Of a DNA stretch of 30,639 nt, positions 7,026 to 15,922 are shown in pieces. The position numbers were made by a program, and so were the translations under genes. Numbering within the stretch: position 1 is the stretch's first letter; every line of letters starts with the position of its first letter. The notes under the pieces were generated by a model, which was not told the origin of the DNA, did not search any database, and saw only the letters and a program-made list of their open reading frames with translations. The DNA is from Robinsoniella peoriensis (lineage in GTDB: Bacteria > Bacillota > Clostridia > Lachnospirales > Lachnospiraceae): assembly GCF_042680125.1 (NCBI RefSeq), contig NZ_JBHTNY010000063.1. The stretch is one strand, 5' to 3'.

Positions 7026-7742
7026 CTAATTCGTAAAGAAAATCATGTTAACAGCGGCAAGAATCAATATGTGCACCGGATAAAACCAGTAGAAGAAATA
7101 TTTCATGGAACGTCCCCGCTCCCCGTTATAAAACCAAATGGGAATAAAGGATAAGGCGGCTGCAGGTTCCCACAAAACGGAAATTGCTCCGCTGCACACC
7201 TGGTTTCTTCTGTTAAAGCGGAAGAAATACAGGACTTCCAATAGGAAAATGCCCATATAGCTATAGTCTACGTTTAGCAGGTAACCGGACAGCATTCCGA
7301 TGATAAAAATGATCAGCTGAAATAAGATTTTCCCTTCAAAGCGGGAAGCGGCTATCATGACAAGCAGGCCAATAAATAAAGTAAAGAAAATATTCTGCTG
7401 ACTGAAGTCAAAGAATGTTCCCCCTATTGCCAGATCAAAAGGAACTTCTGAAATGAATGCAAAAAGAAGCAGCCTAAGAGCGTATTTCCGTACATTTTTG
7501 GTATGAAGGAAACCTTCTACTAACAGAAAACAGAAGATTGGGAATGCCAGACGGCCGATCTGACGCATCACTATATAGAGGATTTTCAGATTCTGAAAAA
7601 GGACAGGATTGTTCTGAACATAATCCTGATATAATAATCCTTCCCCAAGAGTAAATGCTCCAATGTGGTCTATGAGCATGGTGATAATAGCGATCATTTT
7701 TAATGTGTATCCTGTAATAGAAAATTGTTTGTTCAGCTTCAT
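7026..7742 (-). CDS. TraX family membrane protein
   Basis: A 238-residue polytopic membrane protein matching the TraX family (PF05857), named after the F-plasmid pilin acetylase and related to integral membrane acyltransferases. Features are the N-terminal LKMIAIITMLIDHIGA motif typical of the family, then IGRLAFPIFCFLLVEGF, seven or eight hydrophobic spans, and a C-terminal FYPVHILIL segment. TraX-like genes are common on Firmicutes chromosomes without any conjugation module, and none is present here. A cell-envelope acyl transfer role is therefore more likely than pilin modification, but this is inference. The ribosome binding site AAGGATG precedes ATG, and it has its own promoter at 7775-7803. 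Confidence 0.88.
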   Translation of the reverse strand: MKLNKQFSITGYTLKMIAIITMLIDHIGAFTLGEGLLYQDYVQNNPVLFQNLKILYIVMRQIGRLAFPIFCFLLVEGFLHTKNVRKYALRLLLFAFISEVPFDLAIGGTFFDFSQQNIFFTLFIGLLVMIAASRFEGKILFQLIIFIIGMLSGYLLNVDYSYMGIFLLEVLYFFRFNRRNQVCSGAISVLWEPAAALSFIPIWFYNGERGRSMKYFFYWFYPVHILILAAVNMIFFTN

Positions 7743-7774
7743 AATGTCATCCTTTGCTATTCATTGTTTTAAGA

Positions 7775-7803
7775 ATTATAGCTTATTTTGTCATGGCTTG
7801 CAA
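7775..7803 (-). promoter_or_regulatory. Promoter of the TraX-like gene
   Basis: On the minus strand, TTGCAA (7803-7798) and TATAAT (7780-7775) are 17 nt apart, about 35 nt upstream of the ATG. Confidence 0.65.
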
Positions 7804-7872
7804 GGGCATGGCTGAAAAATCATTGCACCGGTATTCAAAAGGTGAAGAAACATAATAAAGAGGTGGAAAAGA

Positions 7873-8847
7873 ATGAAACGGATGATAAATCTGACAGATA
7901 GCCCGGATGACCTAAAGCGTTTTCGCGGAGATCAGGACTTACTGGCATTTTGCCATAAATTTGAATGTGACGGATATGAGTATATGAATATTGGGTTAAA
8001 TGATACCTGTAAGATCCCGGCTGAACAGGTGATAGGAGTCCATTTGATTTCTTTTAATGCCTGGATGGATTTATGGATGGAGAATGAAGAGGCTTTGATT
8101 CGGGAGTATGACAATATGGATACAGTAGAAGAAGTATTCGGCGGCAGAACCAGGGAGGCATTGCTTCAGAAAATTCAGAAAAATCTGGATTTTGCACAAA
8201 GTGTAAATGCAGAATATGTTGTATTTCATGTCAGCGAGGTTAAGATACAGGAGTCGTTAACGTATCAGTTTGATTACACAGATGAAGAAGTTATCCAGGC
8301 TGTATGTCAAATGGTGAATTCCCTTTTGGATGATAAGAATTATAAGTTTTATTTTTTGATGGAAAATTTGTGGTGGCCTGGATTTACATTTACGAACCCC
8401 AGGATGACACAGATGCTTATGGACGGCATCCACTACGGGAAAAAAGGGATTATGCTGGATACGGGACACCTGCTCCATACAAACCCGGATATAAAAGACC
8501 TGGGGGAAGGAGTTGCTTATATTCAAAAGCAGCTGGATGAGCATGGGGAATTATGCAGCTGGATCAAAGGCATTCATTTGAATCAGTCGCTGACCGGTGA
8601 GGTTGTAAAAGAGATGCAAAAAGCAGAGATTGCCTGGAAGGACCGTTATTATGAACGCTGGTCTCAGATCTTTACTTATATTTTTCAGATAGATCTGCAT
8701 CTGCCTTTCACAGATCCGCAGGTACCCGGGCTGGTGAAACGGATCAGCCCGCTGTTTCTGACTTACGAGTTCATCAGCAGAAGCCGTGAAGAGCATGAAA
8801 TGCTGCTGGCTGGCCAGAGCGCAGTTTTCCAGCAGTCAGGGGAATAA
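7873..8847 (+). CDS. TIM-barrel sugar phosphate isomerase/epimerase-like protein
   Basis: A 324-residue protein of the xylose isomerase-like TIM barrel superfamily (AP endonuclease 2 fold). Metal-site style motifs occur in the expected order: VVFHVSEV mid-protein, the FLMENLWWPG Glu strand, MLDTGHLLHTN (Asp and His), and GIHLNQSL. The C-terminus ends the barrel with LTYEFISRS, supplying a last Glu. Such proteins isomerise or epimerise sugars or act as related lyases; the substrate is unknown here. It stands alone, divergent from the TraX-like gene, with GAGGTGG about 5 nt before the ATG, and is followed by a strong terminator. Confidence 0.8.
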   Translation: MKRMINLTDSPDDLKRFRGDQDLLAFCHKFECDGYEYMNIGLNDTCKIPAEQVIGVHLISFNAWMDLWMENEEALIREYDNMDTVEEVFGGRTREALLQKIQKNLDFAQSVNAEYVVFHVSEVKIQESLTYQFDYTDEEVIQAVCQMVNSLLDDKNYKFYFLMENLWWPGFTFTNPRMTQMLMDGIHYGKKGIMLDTGHLLHTNPDIKDLGEGVAYIQKQLDEHGELCSWIKGIHLNQSLTGEVVKEMQKAEIAWKDRYYERWSQIFTYIFQIDLHLPFTDPQVPGLVKRISPLFLTYEFISRSREEHEMLLAGQSAVFQQSGE

Positions 8848-8909
8848 ACGATAGTAGTTTTATAAAATTAATCTAAGTATTTGTTTCATGTAGTTTGTAA
8901 GAAGAAAAG

Positions 8910-8958
8910 AAAGGAGTGGGCAGGCCCGAAAAGTACGGGAACTGTCCACTCCTTTTTT
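8910..8958. terminator. Strong, probably bidirectional terminator
   Basis: Fourteen-base arms (AAAGGAGTGGGCAG at 8910-8923 with its partner at 8942-8955) plus an inner CCCG/CGGG pairing form a long stem ending in TTTTTT. The A-rich left side gives T residues on the other strand, so it can serve both converging genes. Confidence 0.85.
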
Positions 8959-9004
8959 AATGATTTACTTTTGACATTTGGGAGCATCCGGAGCTATACC
9001 TAAG

Positions 9005-10117
9005 TTAAGCTGCAGTCTCTGTCTCGCTTTCCAGGGCCTCGGTATCGTCCATTGGCGGTTCAGTTTCATCACCGAATTCATCGCCTTCGCCGTCTTCACT
9101 ATATTTTTCGTCTTCGGTAACCTCTGTAACCTGAGCATTGTCAACCAGGAACTGGCATACTTTATCTTTAAGCAGTTCACTCATAACACTGTCTTTGTCG
9201 TTATTTTTTTCAAATTCCTCTACAGAAGTTACTTCATAATATTCAAGATTATCATTTACATAAGATTTGTATTCTTCATCAGTAACACTTATTTTTTCTT
9301 TTTCCGCAATTGCTTCGATAGCAAGCTGTTCATTTACGGTACTGATTACAGTCTGTTTGATATCTTCTTCACTTCCGGCCAGGTCTTCTATGGTAACACC
9401 AAATAATTCTGCGTAATAGGCATTACTTTCATCTACCTGCTTTTTACATTTTTCATATAAATCATCCGGATAACCGTTAAAAGTTGAATTTGCTATAACT
9501 GTATTAATGGCATCATCTTTTAAGGTATATTCCGAATCTTCTTCCTTACTTGCAAGAAGTTCGTTTTTCAGATTCTCTTCGTAATCTGCGGTGGTCTTAA
9601 AATCAGAAATACTGCTTACGAATTCATCGTTATAGGTTGCAGGAATGATTTCTTTAATTGCCTTTACCGTTACAGAGAAGACAGCTTCTTTGCCATTTAA
9701 ATTATCATCGCCGTAATCTTCCGGGAAGGTAACCGTAACATCCTTTTTCTCATCTTTTTTTACCCCGACTAACTGTTCTTCAAAACCTTCGATAAATTCA
9801 CCGCTTCCCAGTTCCAGGTCATAATCTGTGGCAGTACCTCCATCAAAAGCGGTACCGTTAACTTTTCCTTCAAAGTCCATGGTAACCGTATCCCCTTCTT
9901 TGGCAGCCCTGTCGGTGATCTCAGTTGAAGTTGCATTGTCTTCCAGAGCAGTGTCAATCTCGCCTTGTACTTCATCGTCTGTGACTTCGGGTACTACTTT
10001 TTCAAGTTTAAGACCCTTATAATCTCCCAGGGTGACGTATTTTTTTTGGCAGCCGCTTAAGGCTAAAGTTGCTGTCATGCACAAAGTGAGTGCAAAAACA
10101 ATGAATTTCTTCTTCAT
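9005..10117 (-). CDS. Secreted trigger factor/FKBP-like peptidyl-prolyl isomerase lipoprotein
   Basis: A 370-residue exported foldase candidate. The N-terminal signal ends in a lipobox (ALSGC, Cys23), so the protein should be lipid-anchored outside the membrane. A short trigger-factor-like segment precedes an FKBP-type domain at about residues 70-155, recognisable from EGDTVTMDFEG, the GSGEFIEGFEEQLVG motif and VTFPEDYG. A trigger-factor-like C-terminal helical domain follows (about 160-335). The tail is very acidic (Glu/Asp-rich, residues about 338-370). True trigger factor is cytoplasmic and lacks a signal, so this is the lipoprotein variant seen in Clostridia. AAAGGA precedes ATG. It is divergent from scfA across a short intergenic region, but a functional link is not shown. 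Confidence 0.88.
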   Translation of the reverse strand: MKKKFIVFALTLCMTATLALSGCQKKYVTLGDYKGLKLEKVVPEVTDDEVQGEIDTALEDNATSTEITDRAAKEGDTVTMDFEGKVNGTAFDGGTATDYDLELGSGEFIEGFEEQLVGVKKDEKKDVTVTFPEDYGDDNLNGKEAVFSVTVKAIKEIIPATYNDEFVSSISDFKTTADYEENLKNELLASKEEDSEYTLKDDAINTVIANSTFNGYPDDLYEKCKKQVDESNAYYAELFGVTIEDLAGSEEDIKQTVISTVNEQLAIEAIAEKEKISVTDEEYKSYVNDNLEYYEVTSVEEFEKNNDKDSVMSELLKDKVCQFLVDNAQVTEVTEDEKYSEDGEGDEFGDETEPPMDDTEALESETETAA

Positions 10118-10178
10118 AAATGATAAATCCTTTCTTTGGTATGTAGTTTATTTGACTACTATAACACACAAATGTGAA

Positions 10179-10202
10179 AAAAGTGTATAAAAAAACACTT
10201 TT
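10179..10202. promoter_or_regulatory. Inverted repeat between the divergent foldase and scfA genes
   Basis: AAAAGTGT (10179-10186) and ACACTTTT (10195-10202) are perfectly complementary, with an 8-nt A-rich centre. The repeat lies upstream of the scfA -10 box and of the foldase gene, a position where one regulator could serve both. Confidence 0.4.
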
Positions 10203-10218
10203 AAAATAAAAAAATATA

Positions 10219-10227
10219 TGTTATAAT
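10219..10227 (+). promoter_or_regulatory. Extended -10 promoter of scfA
   Basis: TG-T-TATAAT (TATAAT at 10222-10227) is an extended -10 element 33 nt before the scfA ATG. No good -35 box is visible 17 nt upstream, as is common for extended -10 promoters. Confidence 0.65.
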
Positions 10228-10260
10228 AGCACAAGTTCATGAAATAAGGAGGCTAAGACC

Positions 10261-10404
10261 ATGAAACATATTAAAACATTAAATACACAGGTACTTCAGA
10301 ATACGATGAAAAAAGGTGGCTGTGGAGAATGTCAGACTTCTTGCCAGTCAGCATGTAAGACATCCTGTACGGTTGGAAATCAGAGCTGCGAAAATAATAA
10401 ATAA
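10261..10404 (+). CDS. scfA: SCIFF ribosomal peptide precursor
   Basis: A 47-residue peptide of the SCIFF family (six cysteines in forty-five residues). Cys are at positions 21, 24, 28, 32, 36 and 43, after a conserved leader starting Met-Lys-His-Ile-Lys-Thr-Leu. It is the substrate of the adjacent radical SAM maturase, which in characterised cases forms thioether crosslinks between Cys sulfurs and other residues. AAGGAGG at 10246-10252 is 8 nt before ATG. The gene is short enough to be missed by automatic callers. SCIFF is nearly universal in Clostridia and its cellular role is not settled. The position ahead of scfB and secDF matches the known arrangement. Confidence 0.96.
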   Translation: MKHIKTLNTQVLQNTMKKGGCGECQTSCQSACKTSCTVGNQSCENNK

Positions 10405-10413
10405 GAAAACAAT

Positions 10414-10442
10414 ATAAGCAGCGATCATGCGTCGCTGCTTAT
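10414..10442 (+). terminator. Hairpin after scfA without a T run
   Basis: A perfect 11-bp stem (ATAAGCAGCGA at 10414-10424 with TCGCTGCTTAT at 10432-10442) and 7-nt loop start 9 nt after the scfA stop. With no poly-T tail it could stabilise the 3' end of a short abundant scfA transcript or weakly terminate. Confidence 0.55.
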
Positions 10443-10467
10443 TATACGAAATGAATACTGCTCTTAA

Positions 10468-10497
10468 ACCCGTCAGGTATTTGCCGGGTATTTTTTT
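10468..10497 (+). terminator. Terminator between scfA and scfB
   Basis: ACCCGTCA (10468-10475) pairs with TGCCGGGT (10482-10489) with one mismatch, followed by A and seven T (10491-10497). It lies 30 nt before the scfB start. Read-through would give more peptide than enzyme. Confidence 0.65.
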
Positions 10498-10526
10498 CAT
10501 GGAGTGGATTTGAAAGGGGATATACA

Positions 10527-11888
10527 GTGGTCCATCAATATAAAAATAATGGCTTTAACATCATTCTGGATGTGAACAGCGGAGCCATCCATGTAGTGGA
10601 TGACATCGTTTATGACGTGGTTCCTTTTATAGAAGAAGGACTGAAGCATGAGGAAATCGCAGACCGGTTAAAGGATACATATGGCAGTACAGAGATTATG
10701 GAAGCGATTGCTGAGTGTGAGGAATTAAAAGAAGCAGGTGTACTTTTTACCGAAGATATTTATGAAGAAGCAATTATCGATTTTAAGAAAAGGCAGACAG
10801 TTGTAAAAGCACTTTGCCTGCATATCGCACATGACTGCAATCTTGCCTGTAAATACTGCTTTGCAGAAGAAGGGGAATACCACGGAAGACGGGCTCTTAT
10901 GAGTTTTGAAGTTGGAAAGAAAGCTTTGGATTTTCTAATTGCCAACTCAGGTTCCAGAAAAAATCTGGAAGTGGATTTCTTTGGCGGAGAACCGCTGATG
11001 AACTGGCAGGTAGTAAAAGATCTGGTCAAATACGGAAGAGAGCAGGAGAAGATCCATGGCAAGAACTTCCGGTTTACATTGACAACCAATGGTGTTCTTC
11101 TTAATGAGGAGATCATGGAATTTGCCAATAAAGAAATGGCAAATGTGGTACTTAGCATTGATGGACGACAGGAAGTCAATGATCTTATGAGACCTTTCCG
11201 TAATGGAAAAGGCAGTTATGATTTAATCGTCCCCAAATTTCAGAAATTTGCAGACAGCAGAAATCAGGAAAAATATTATGTGAGAGGAACCTTTACCAGA
11301 AACAACCTGGACTTTGCCAAAGATGTACTGCACCTGGCTGATCTTGGCTTTGAGCAGATATCGGTGGAACCGGTAGTATCCCTTCCGGAAGAAGAGTATG
11401 CAATCCGTGAAGAAGATATTGCATCTGTCTGTGCAGAATATGATAAGCTGGCAGCAGAAATGGTAAAACGTGAAAAAGAGGGTAAAGGATTTAACTTCTT
11501 CCATTTTATGATAGATTTAACAGGGGGTCCCTGCGTGTACAAAAGGTTGTCAGGGTGTGGTTCCGGTACGGAATATCTGGCAGTCACTCCATGGGGGGAT
11601 CTGTATCCATGCCATCAGTTTGTAGGGGAAGAAGAATTTCTGATGGGAAATGTGGATGAAGGTGTAACAAAGACGGATATGCGCGATGAGTTCAAATGCT
11701 GCAACGTCTATGCAAAGGATAAGTGCAGGAAATGCTTTGCCAGATTTTACTGCAGCGGTGGATGTGCAGCAAATTCATTTAAATTCCACGGGCAGATTAA
11801 TGATGCCTATGACATTGGATGTGAATTGCAGCGCAAGCGTGTTGAATGTGCAATTATGATTAAAGCGGCACAGGCGTCTTTGGATTAG
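10527..11888 (+). CDS. scfB: Thioether cross-link-forming SCIFF peptide maturase (radical SAM/SPASM)
   Basis: A 453-residue radical SAM enzyme that modifies the ScfA peptide by forming Cys-derived thioether bonds. Domains in order are a peptide-recognition N-terminal region (about residues 1-90), the radical SAM core with CNLACKYC (Cys104, Cys108, Cys111) binding the SAM-cleaving 4Fe-4S cluster and FFGGEP at 151-156, and a C-terminal SPASM region rich in Cys (SGCGSG, YPCHQF, CRKCFARFYCSGGCAAN) for auxiliary clusters. The start is a GTG with GGGG about 7 nt upstream. This N-terminus, beginning Met-Val-His-Gln-Tyr-Lys, fits the family. Length is typical. It is followed 31 nt later by secDF. Confidence 0.96.
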   Translation: MVHQYKNNGFNIILDVNSGAIHVVDDIVYDVVPFIEEGLKHEEIADRLKDTYGSTEIMEAIAECEELKEAGVLFTEDIYEEAIIDFKKRQTVVKALCLHIAHDCNLACKYCFAEEGEYHGRRALMSFEVGKKALDFLIANSGSRKNLEVDFFGGEPLMNWQVVKDLVKYGREQEKIHGKNFRFTLTTNGVLLNEEIMEFANKEMANVVLSIDGRQEVNDLMRPFRNGKGSYDLIVPKFQKFADSRNQEKYYVRGTFTRNNLDFAKDVLHLADLGFEQISVEPVVSLPEEEYAIREEDIASVCAEYDKLAAEMVKREKEGKGFNFFHFMIDLTGGPCVYKRLSGCGSGTEYLAVTPWGDLYPCHQFVGEEEFLMGNVDEGVTKTDMRDEFKCCNVYAKDKCRKCFARFYCSGGCAANSFKFHGQINDAYDIGCELQRKRVECAIMIKAAQASLD

Positions 11889-11919
11889 AGATTACAAAAG
11901 AGAGAGAAGGAGAAGCATC

Positions 11920-14067
11920 ATGAACAAGCAAAAAGCGATTATTGTAGTTGTTGCCATGACGATTTTATTGGGGCTATTGGCATTTACTACAGCAGTGGGA
12001 TTTGGTCCTACAGGAACTGGTTCTGCCAGAAATATTAAGACCGGTCTGGATTTATCCGGCGGTGTAAGTATTACATATCAGGCAGTGGGAGATGAGACTC
12101 CGTCTGAAGAAGATATGAAAGATACCATCTACAAATTACAGCAGCGTGTATCTCAGTACAGCACGGAAGCGCAGGTTTATCAGGAAGGCAGTGACCGTAT
12201 CAACATTGAAATCCCTGGTGTAACAGATGCGAACAAGATTCTGGAAGAACTCGGCAAGCCAGGTTCTCTGCAGTTTGAATTAACAGATGGTTCTGTTGTG
12301 TTAAATGGTACGGATGTTGACAGTGCGGAAGCAAGAGTTCAAAACGATGAAATGGGAAATAAGGAATATGTTGTTGAACTGCTTCTGACAAAAGAAGGAA
12401 CCACCAAATTTGCAGATGCTACTGCAGCAAATGTAGGAAAACAGATTAAGATTGTCTATGATGGCAATGTAATCAGCGCACCAAAAGTAAATGAGGCAAT
12501 TACCGGCGGAAAAGCATATATCTCCGGTATGGCTGATCAGGAAGAAGCAGAAACACTGGCGTCCTCTATTCGTATTGGTTCCCTTTCACTGGAACTGGAA
12601 GAACTTCGTTCTAACGTGGTAGGAGCACAGCTTGGTGAAGAAGCAATTTCAAGCAGTTTAATTGCAGGAGCCATCGGTCTTGCAGTCGTAATTATATTCA
12701 TGATCGTGGTATATCTGCTTCCGGGTATTGTTGCCGGTATTTCACTGCTGATTTACACAGGACTTATGCTTTTATGCCTGAATGCATTTGATTTAACACT
12801 AACCTTACCGGGTATTGCAGGTATTATACTTTCCATTGGTATGGCGGTGGATGCCAACGTTATTATCTATGCCAGAATCCGTGAAGAAGTTGCAGCAGGA
12901 AAAAGCGTTAAGTCTGCAATTAAGTCAGGTTTCCAGAAAGCATTCTCAGCAATTATTGATGGTAATATCACAACCCTGATTGCAGCAGCAGTACTTGGGT
13001 TAATGGGTACCGGCAGTGTACAGGGATTTGCACAGACACTGGCACTTGGTATTGTATTATCCATGTTTACGGCACTTGTAATTTCAAGACTGATCATTAA
13101 TGCCTTCTTTACGCTGGGCTTAAAGGGTGAAAAGTTATATGGAAAACAGAAAGCAAGGAAAACAATCAATTTCCTGAGCAAAAAAAATATTTTCTTTATT
13201 ATATCAATTGTTCTGATTGTGGTTGGACCGGCATCTATGATATTTAACAGTACGCAGGGAAATAAATCATTGAATTACAGCCTTGAATTCATGGGTGGTA
13301 CTTCAACAAATGTAACGTTTAATGAAGATCTGAGTATATCAGATATTGATTCTAAGGTTAAACCTGTGGTACAGGGTGTAACGAAGGATGCAAATATTCA
13401 GACACAAAAAGTAAGCGGAACAAATCAGGTAATAATCAAAACAAGAGAACTGAATCTGGATGAGAGACAGGAATTAAGCGATGCATTGAAGAAAGATTTT
13501 GATGTAGACACCACACTGATTACTGCAGAAAGTATTTCTTCCACTGTAAGTTCAGAGATGAGAACCGATGCTATAGTAGCGGTTGTGGTAGCTACAATCT
13601 GTATGCTGATCTATATCTGGTTCCGGTTTAAAGATCTGCGTTTTGCCACAAGTGCGGTTGTTGCACTGCTTCATGACGTATTAGTAGTACTGGCATTCTA
13701 TGCACTGGCAAGAGTATCGGTAGGTAATACATTTATTGCATGTATGCTGACAATTGTTGGTTATTCTATTAATGCGACTATTGTTATATTCGATAGAATC
13801 CGTGAAAATATGGCAGCAATGAAGAATAAGGACAATATTGCAGAGGTTGTAAATGTGAGTATTACGCAGACACTCACAAGAAGTATCTACACATCCCTTA
13901 CCACTTTTATTATGATCGCAGTGCTGTTTGTCATGGGTGTATCTTCGATCCGTGAATTTGCATTGCCGCTGATGGTTGGTATTGTATGTGGAGCTTATTC
14001 TTCTGTATGCATTACCGGTGCACTCTGGTATGTATTCAAAACAAAGATTAAGACTAAGAAAAAATAA
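11920..14067 (+). CDS. secDF: Fused protein translocase subunit SecDF
   Basis: A 715-residue fusion of SecD (about 1-415) and SecF (about 420-715), the RND-type accessory of the Sec translocon that uses the proton gradient to help proteins leave the membrane on the outer side. The first membrane span is at residues 7-25, followed by GLDLSGG (42-48), the large P1 extracytoplasmic loop, then membrane spans with the GIAGIILSIGMAVDANVIIYARIREE motif of SecD. The SecF half restarts with a membrane span, LEFMGGT near residue 455, and VGYSINATIVIFDRIREN. AAGGAGAA is the ribosome binding site. Linkage to scfA/scfB is a known arrangement in Clostridia; whether the SCIFF product is exported this way is not shown. 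Confidence 0.96.
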   Translation: MNKQKAIIVVVAMTILLGLLAFTTAVGFGPTGTGSARNIKTGLDLSGGVSITYQAVGDETPSEEDMKDTIYKLQQRVSQYSTEAQVYQEGSDRINIEIPGVTDANKILEELGKPGSLQFELTDGSVVLNGTDVDSAEARVQNDEMGNKEYVVELLLTKEGTTKFADATAANVGKQIKIVYDGNVISAPKVNEAITGGKAYISGMADQEEAETLASSIRIGSLSLELEELRSNVVGAQLGEEAISSSLIAGAIGLAVVIIFMIVVYLLPGIVAGISLLIYTGLMLLCLNAFDLTLTLPGIAGIILSIGMAVDANVIIYARIREEVAAGKSVKSAIKSGFQKAFSAIIDGNITTLIAAAVLGLMGTGSVQGFAQTLALGIVLSMFTALVISRLIINAFFTLGLKGEKLYGKQKARKTINFLSKKNIFFIISIVLIVVGPASMIFNSTQGNKSLNYSLEFMGGTSTNVTFNEDLSISDIDSKVKPVVQGVTKDANIQTQKVSGTNQVIIKTRELNLDERQELSDALKKDFDVDTTLITAESISSTVSSEMRTDAIVAVVVATICMLIYIWFRFKDLRFATSAVVALLHDVLVVLAFYALARVSVGNTFIACMLTIVGYSINATIVIFDRIRENMAAMKNKDNIAEVVNVSITQTLTRSIYTSLTTFIMIAVLFVMGVSSIREFALPLMVGIVCGAYSSVCITGALWYVFKTKIKTKKK

Positions 14068-14072
14068 TAATA

Positions 14073-14119
14073 AATGAAAGTACCTCTGGTATGCGAGTAC
14101 CGGGGGTATCTTTCATTTT
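14073..14119 (+). terminator. Long hairpin after secDF
   Basis: ATGAAAGTACC... (from 14074) pairs over about 15 bases with ...GGTATCTTTCAT (to 14116), interrupted by small internal loops, and ends in TTTT. It probably reduces read-through into recJ, which has its own ribosome binding site 17 nt later. Confidence 0.65.
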
Positions 14120-14146
14120 CAGGTTATATACAAAGGAGAATTGATT

Positions 14147-15907
14147 TTGGAAAAATGGTTTGTAACGGCAAAAAGAGCAGATTTCAAGGAAATTTCCAGC
14201 AGATTTGGAATTAATCAGGTGACCGCCAGGATAATTCGCAACCGGGATATTGTAGGGGATGAAGCGATTAAGGAATACTTGAATGGCGGATTGGCGGATC
14301 TTCATGATCCTAAACTTTTACGTGGTGCCCGGGAAGCTGTCGCTCTTTTGAACAATAAGATCAATGAAGGCAAAAAAATCCGTATTATTGGAGATTATGA
14401 TATTGACGGGGTCAATGCGACCTATATCCTATATAAGGGCCTTCTGCGGTGCAATGCCAATGTAGATTACGAGATCCCTGACAGAATGAAAGATGGGTAC
14501 GGAATCAATGAACAGCTGATACAGTATGCATATGAGGAAGGTGTGGATACCATTGTAACCTGTGACAATGGCATAGCCGCAATAGACCAGATTGCATATG
14601 CGAAAAATCTGGGAATGACAGTTATTATTACGGATCATCATGAGCTGTTATTTAAAGAGGAAGAAGGAGAAAAGATATGTATCCGACCAAATGCAGATGT
14701 GATTATTAATCCCAAGCAGCCGGAATGTAATTATCCTTTTCCCAATCTCTGTGGTGCGGCAGTGGCATTCAAACTGATATCCTGCATGTTCGAAGATCAT
14801 AAGATACCCAAAGAAGAAGCAGAAGCGTTTATTGAATTTGCAGCAATTGCTACCGTTGGTGATGTTATGGACCTGATCGGAGAAAATCGTATTATCGTCA
14901 AAGAGGGGCTCAGGCGCCTGACTAATACGCAAAATAATGGTTTGAAATCCCTGATAAAAGTAAATGGTCTGGAAGAGTCTGATATATGCGCTTATCACAT
15001 TGGTTTTGTCCTTGGGCCATGCATTAACGCCAGCGGGCGTCTGGATACGGCTAAACGTGCCCTTGCGCTGCTTCTTGCTGAATCAGAGGGAGATGCGCTT
15101 AGGATGGCGGAAGAACTGAAAAGTCTGAATGATGAACGTAAGGCTATGACGCTGAAAGGATTTGAACAGGCAGTTGAACTGGTGGAGACTACAGAATTAA
15201 AAGAGGATAAGGTGCTGGTTGTCTATCTTCCAGACTGCCATGAAAGTCTGGCTGGTATTATTGCGGGGCGTATCCGTGAACGTTTTCATAAGCCGGTTTT
15301 TGTACTGACGGATGCAGAAGATGGAGTGAAAGGTTCCGGGCGATCTATTGAAGCCTATAATATGTTTGAAGAAATGGTGAAATGCCAGGAATTATTTACA
15401 AAATTTGGCGGACATCCAATGGCGGCAGGATTGTCTATAAAAAAAGAAGATGTGGAAACGTTAAGAATTCGTTTAAATGAACTTACAACATTGACTGAGG
15501 ATGATTTTATTCCAAGAGTTTCCATTGACGTTGCCATGCCAATCGATTATATTTCAGAAGAACTGATAGAAGAGCTGGAGGTATTGGAGCCATTTGGAAA
15601 AGCTAATCCCAAGCCTGTATTTGCAGAAAAGAATCTGAATGTGTTAAGTGCCAGAATTCTTGGGCAGAATAAAAATGTAATCAAAATGCAGGTTTTAAAT
15701 TCCCAGGGAATGGTAATGGATGCCATGTATTTTGGAGATGTGGAAAAATTTAATACTTATATTACGGAAAAATTCGGTACTGCAGAAGTAGAGAAAATGT
15801 ACCAGAACCGGGAAAATACAATCAGTATTTCGGCAACGTACTACCCGCAGGTAAATGTGTTTCGAAATGTGAGGAATATGCAGATCGTTATACAGAATTA
15901 TAATTAA
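14147..15907 (+). CDS. recJ: Single-stranded-DNA-specific exonuclease RecJ
   Basis: A 586-residue 5'-3' single-strand DNA exonuclease of the DHH phosphoesterase superfamily, acting in recombination and mismatch or base-excision repair in the cytoplasm. Motifs: GDYDIDG (about 82-88), CDNGIAAID (about 139-147), TDHHE (about 163-167), the INPKQPECNYPF segment, LGPCINASGRLDTA, and the DHHA1 domain with GSGRSIEAYNMFE and GGHPMAAGL. The C-terminal OB-like domain ends the protein. Start: AGGAG at 14134-14138 is only 2 nt from the first in-frame TTG (14141) but 8 nt from the second TTG (14147), so the latter is chosen. It sits between secDF and nfo. Confidence 0.93.
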   Translation: MEKWFVTAKRADFKEISSRFGINQVTARIIRNRDIVGDEAIKEYLNGGLADLHDPKLLRGAREAVALLNNKINEGKKIRIIGDYDIDGVNATYILYKGLLRCNANVDYEIPDRMKDGYGINEQLIQYAYEEGVDTIVTCDNGIAAIDQIAYAKNLGMTVIITDHHELLFKEEEGEKICIRPNADVIINPKQPECNYPFPNLCGAAVAFKLISCMFEDHKIPKEEAEAFIEFAAIATVGDVMDLIGENRIIVKEGLRRLTNTQNNGLKSLIKVNGLEESDICAYHIGFVLGPCINASGRLDTAKRALALLLAESEGDALRMAEELKSLNDERKAMTLKGFEQAVELVETTELKEDKVLVVYLPDCHESLAGIIAGRIRERFHKPVFVLTDAEDGVKGSGRSIEAYNMFEEMVKCQELFTKFGGHPMAAGLSIKKEDVETLRIRLNELTTLTEDDFIPRVSIDVAMPIDYISEELIEELEVLEPFGKANPKPVFAEKNLNVLSARILGQNKNVIKMQVLNSQGMVMDAMYFGDVEKFNTYITEKFGTAEVEKMYQNRENTISISATYYPQVNVFRNVRNMQIVIQNYN

Positions 15908-15922
15908 AAAGGAGGATACGAA

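Noticed and set aside
7026..7742. TraX as evidence of a conjugative element.
   Set aside because: No other transfer, relaxase or coupling gene is present, and TraX-like proteins are common on Firmicutes chromosomes.
8978..9406. 142-codon frame on the plus strand over the foldase gene.
   Set aside because: A Phe-rich shadow of the minus-strand trigger-factor-like gene, no ribosome binding site.
10760..11179. 139-codon minus-strand frame in scfB, and similar minus-strand frames within secDF, nfo and the ABC ATPase.
   Set aside because: They overlap strongly supported genes entirely and lack ribosome binding sites or family features.
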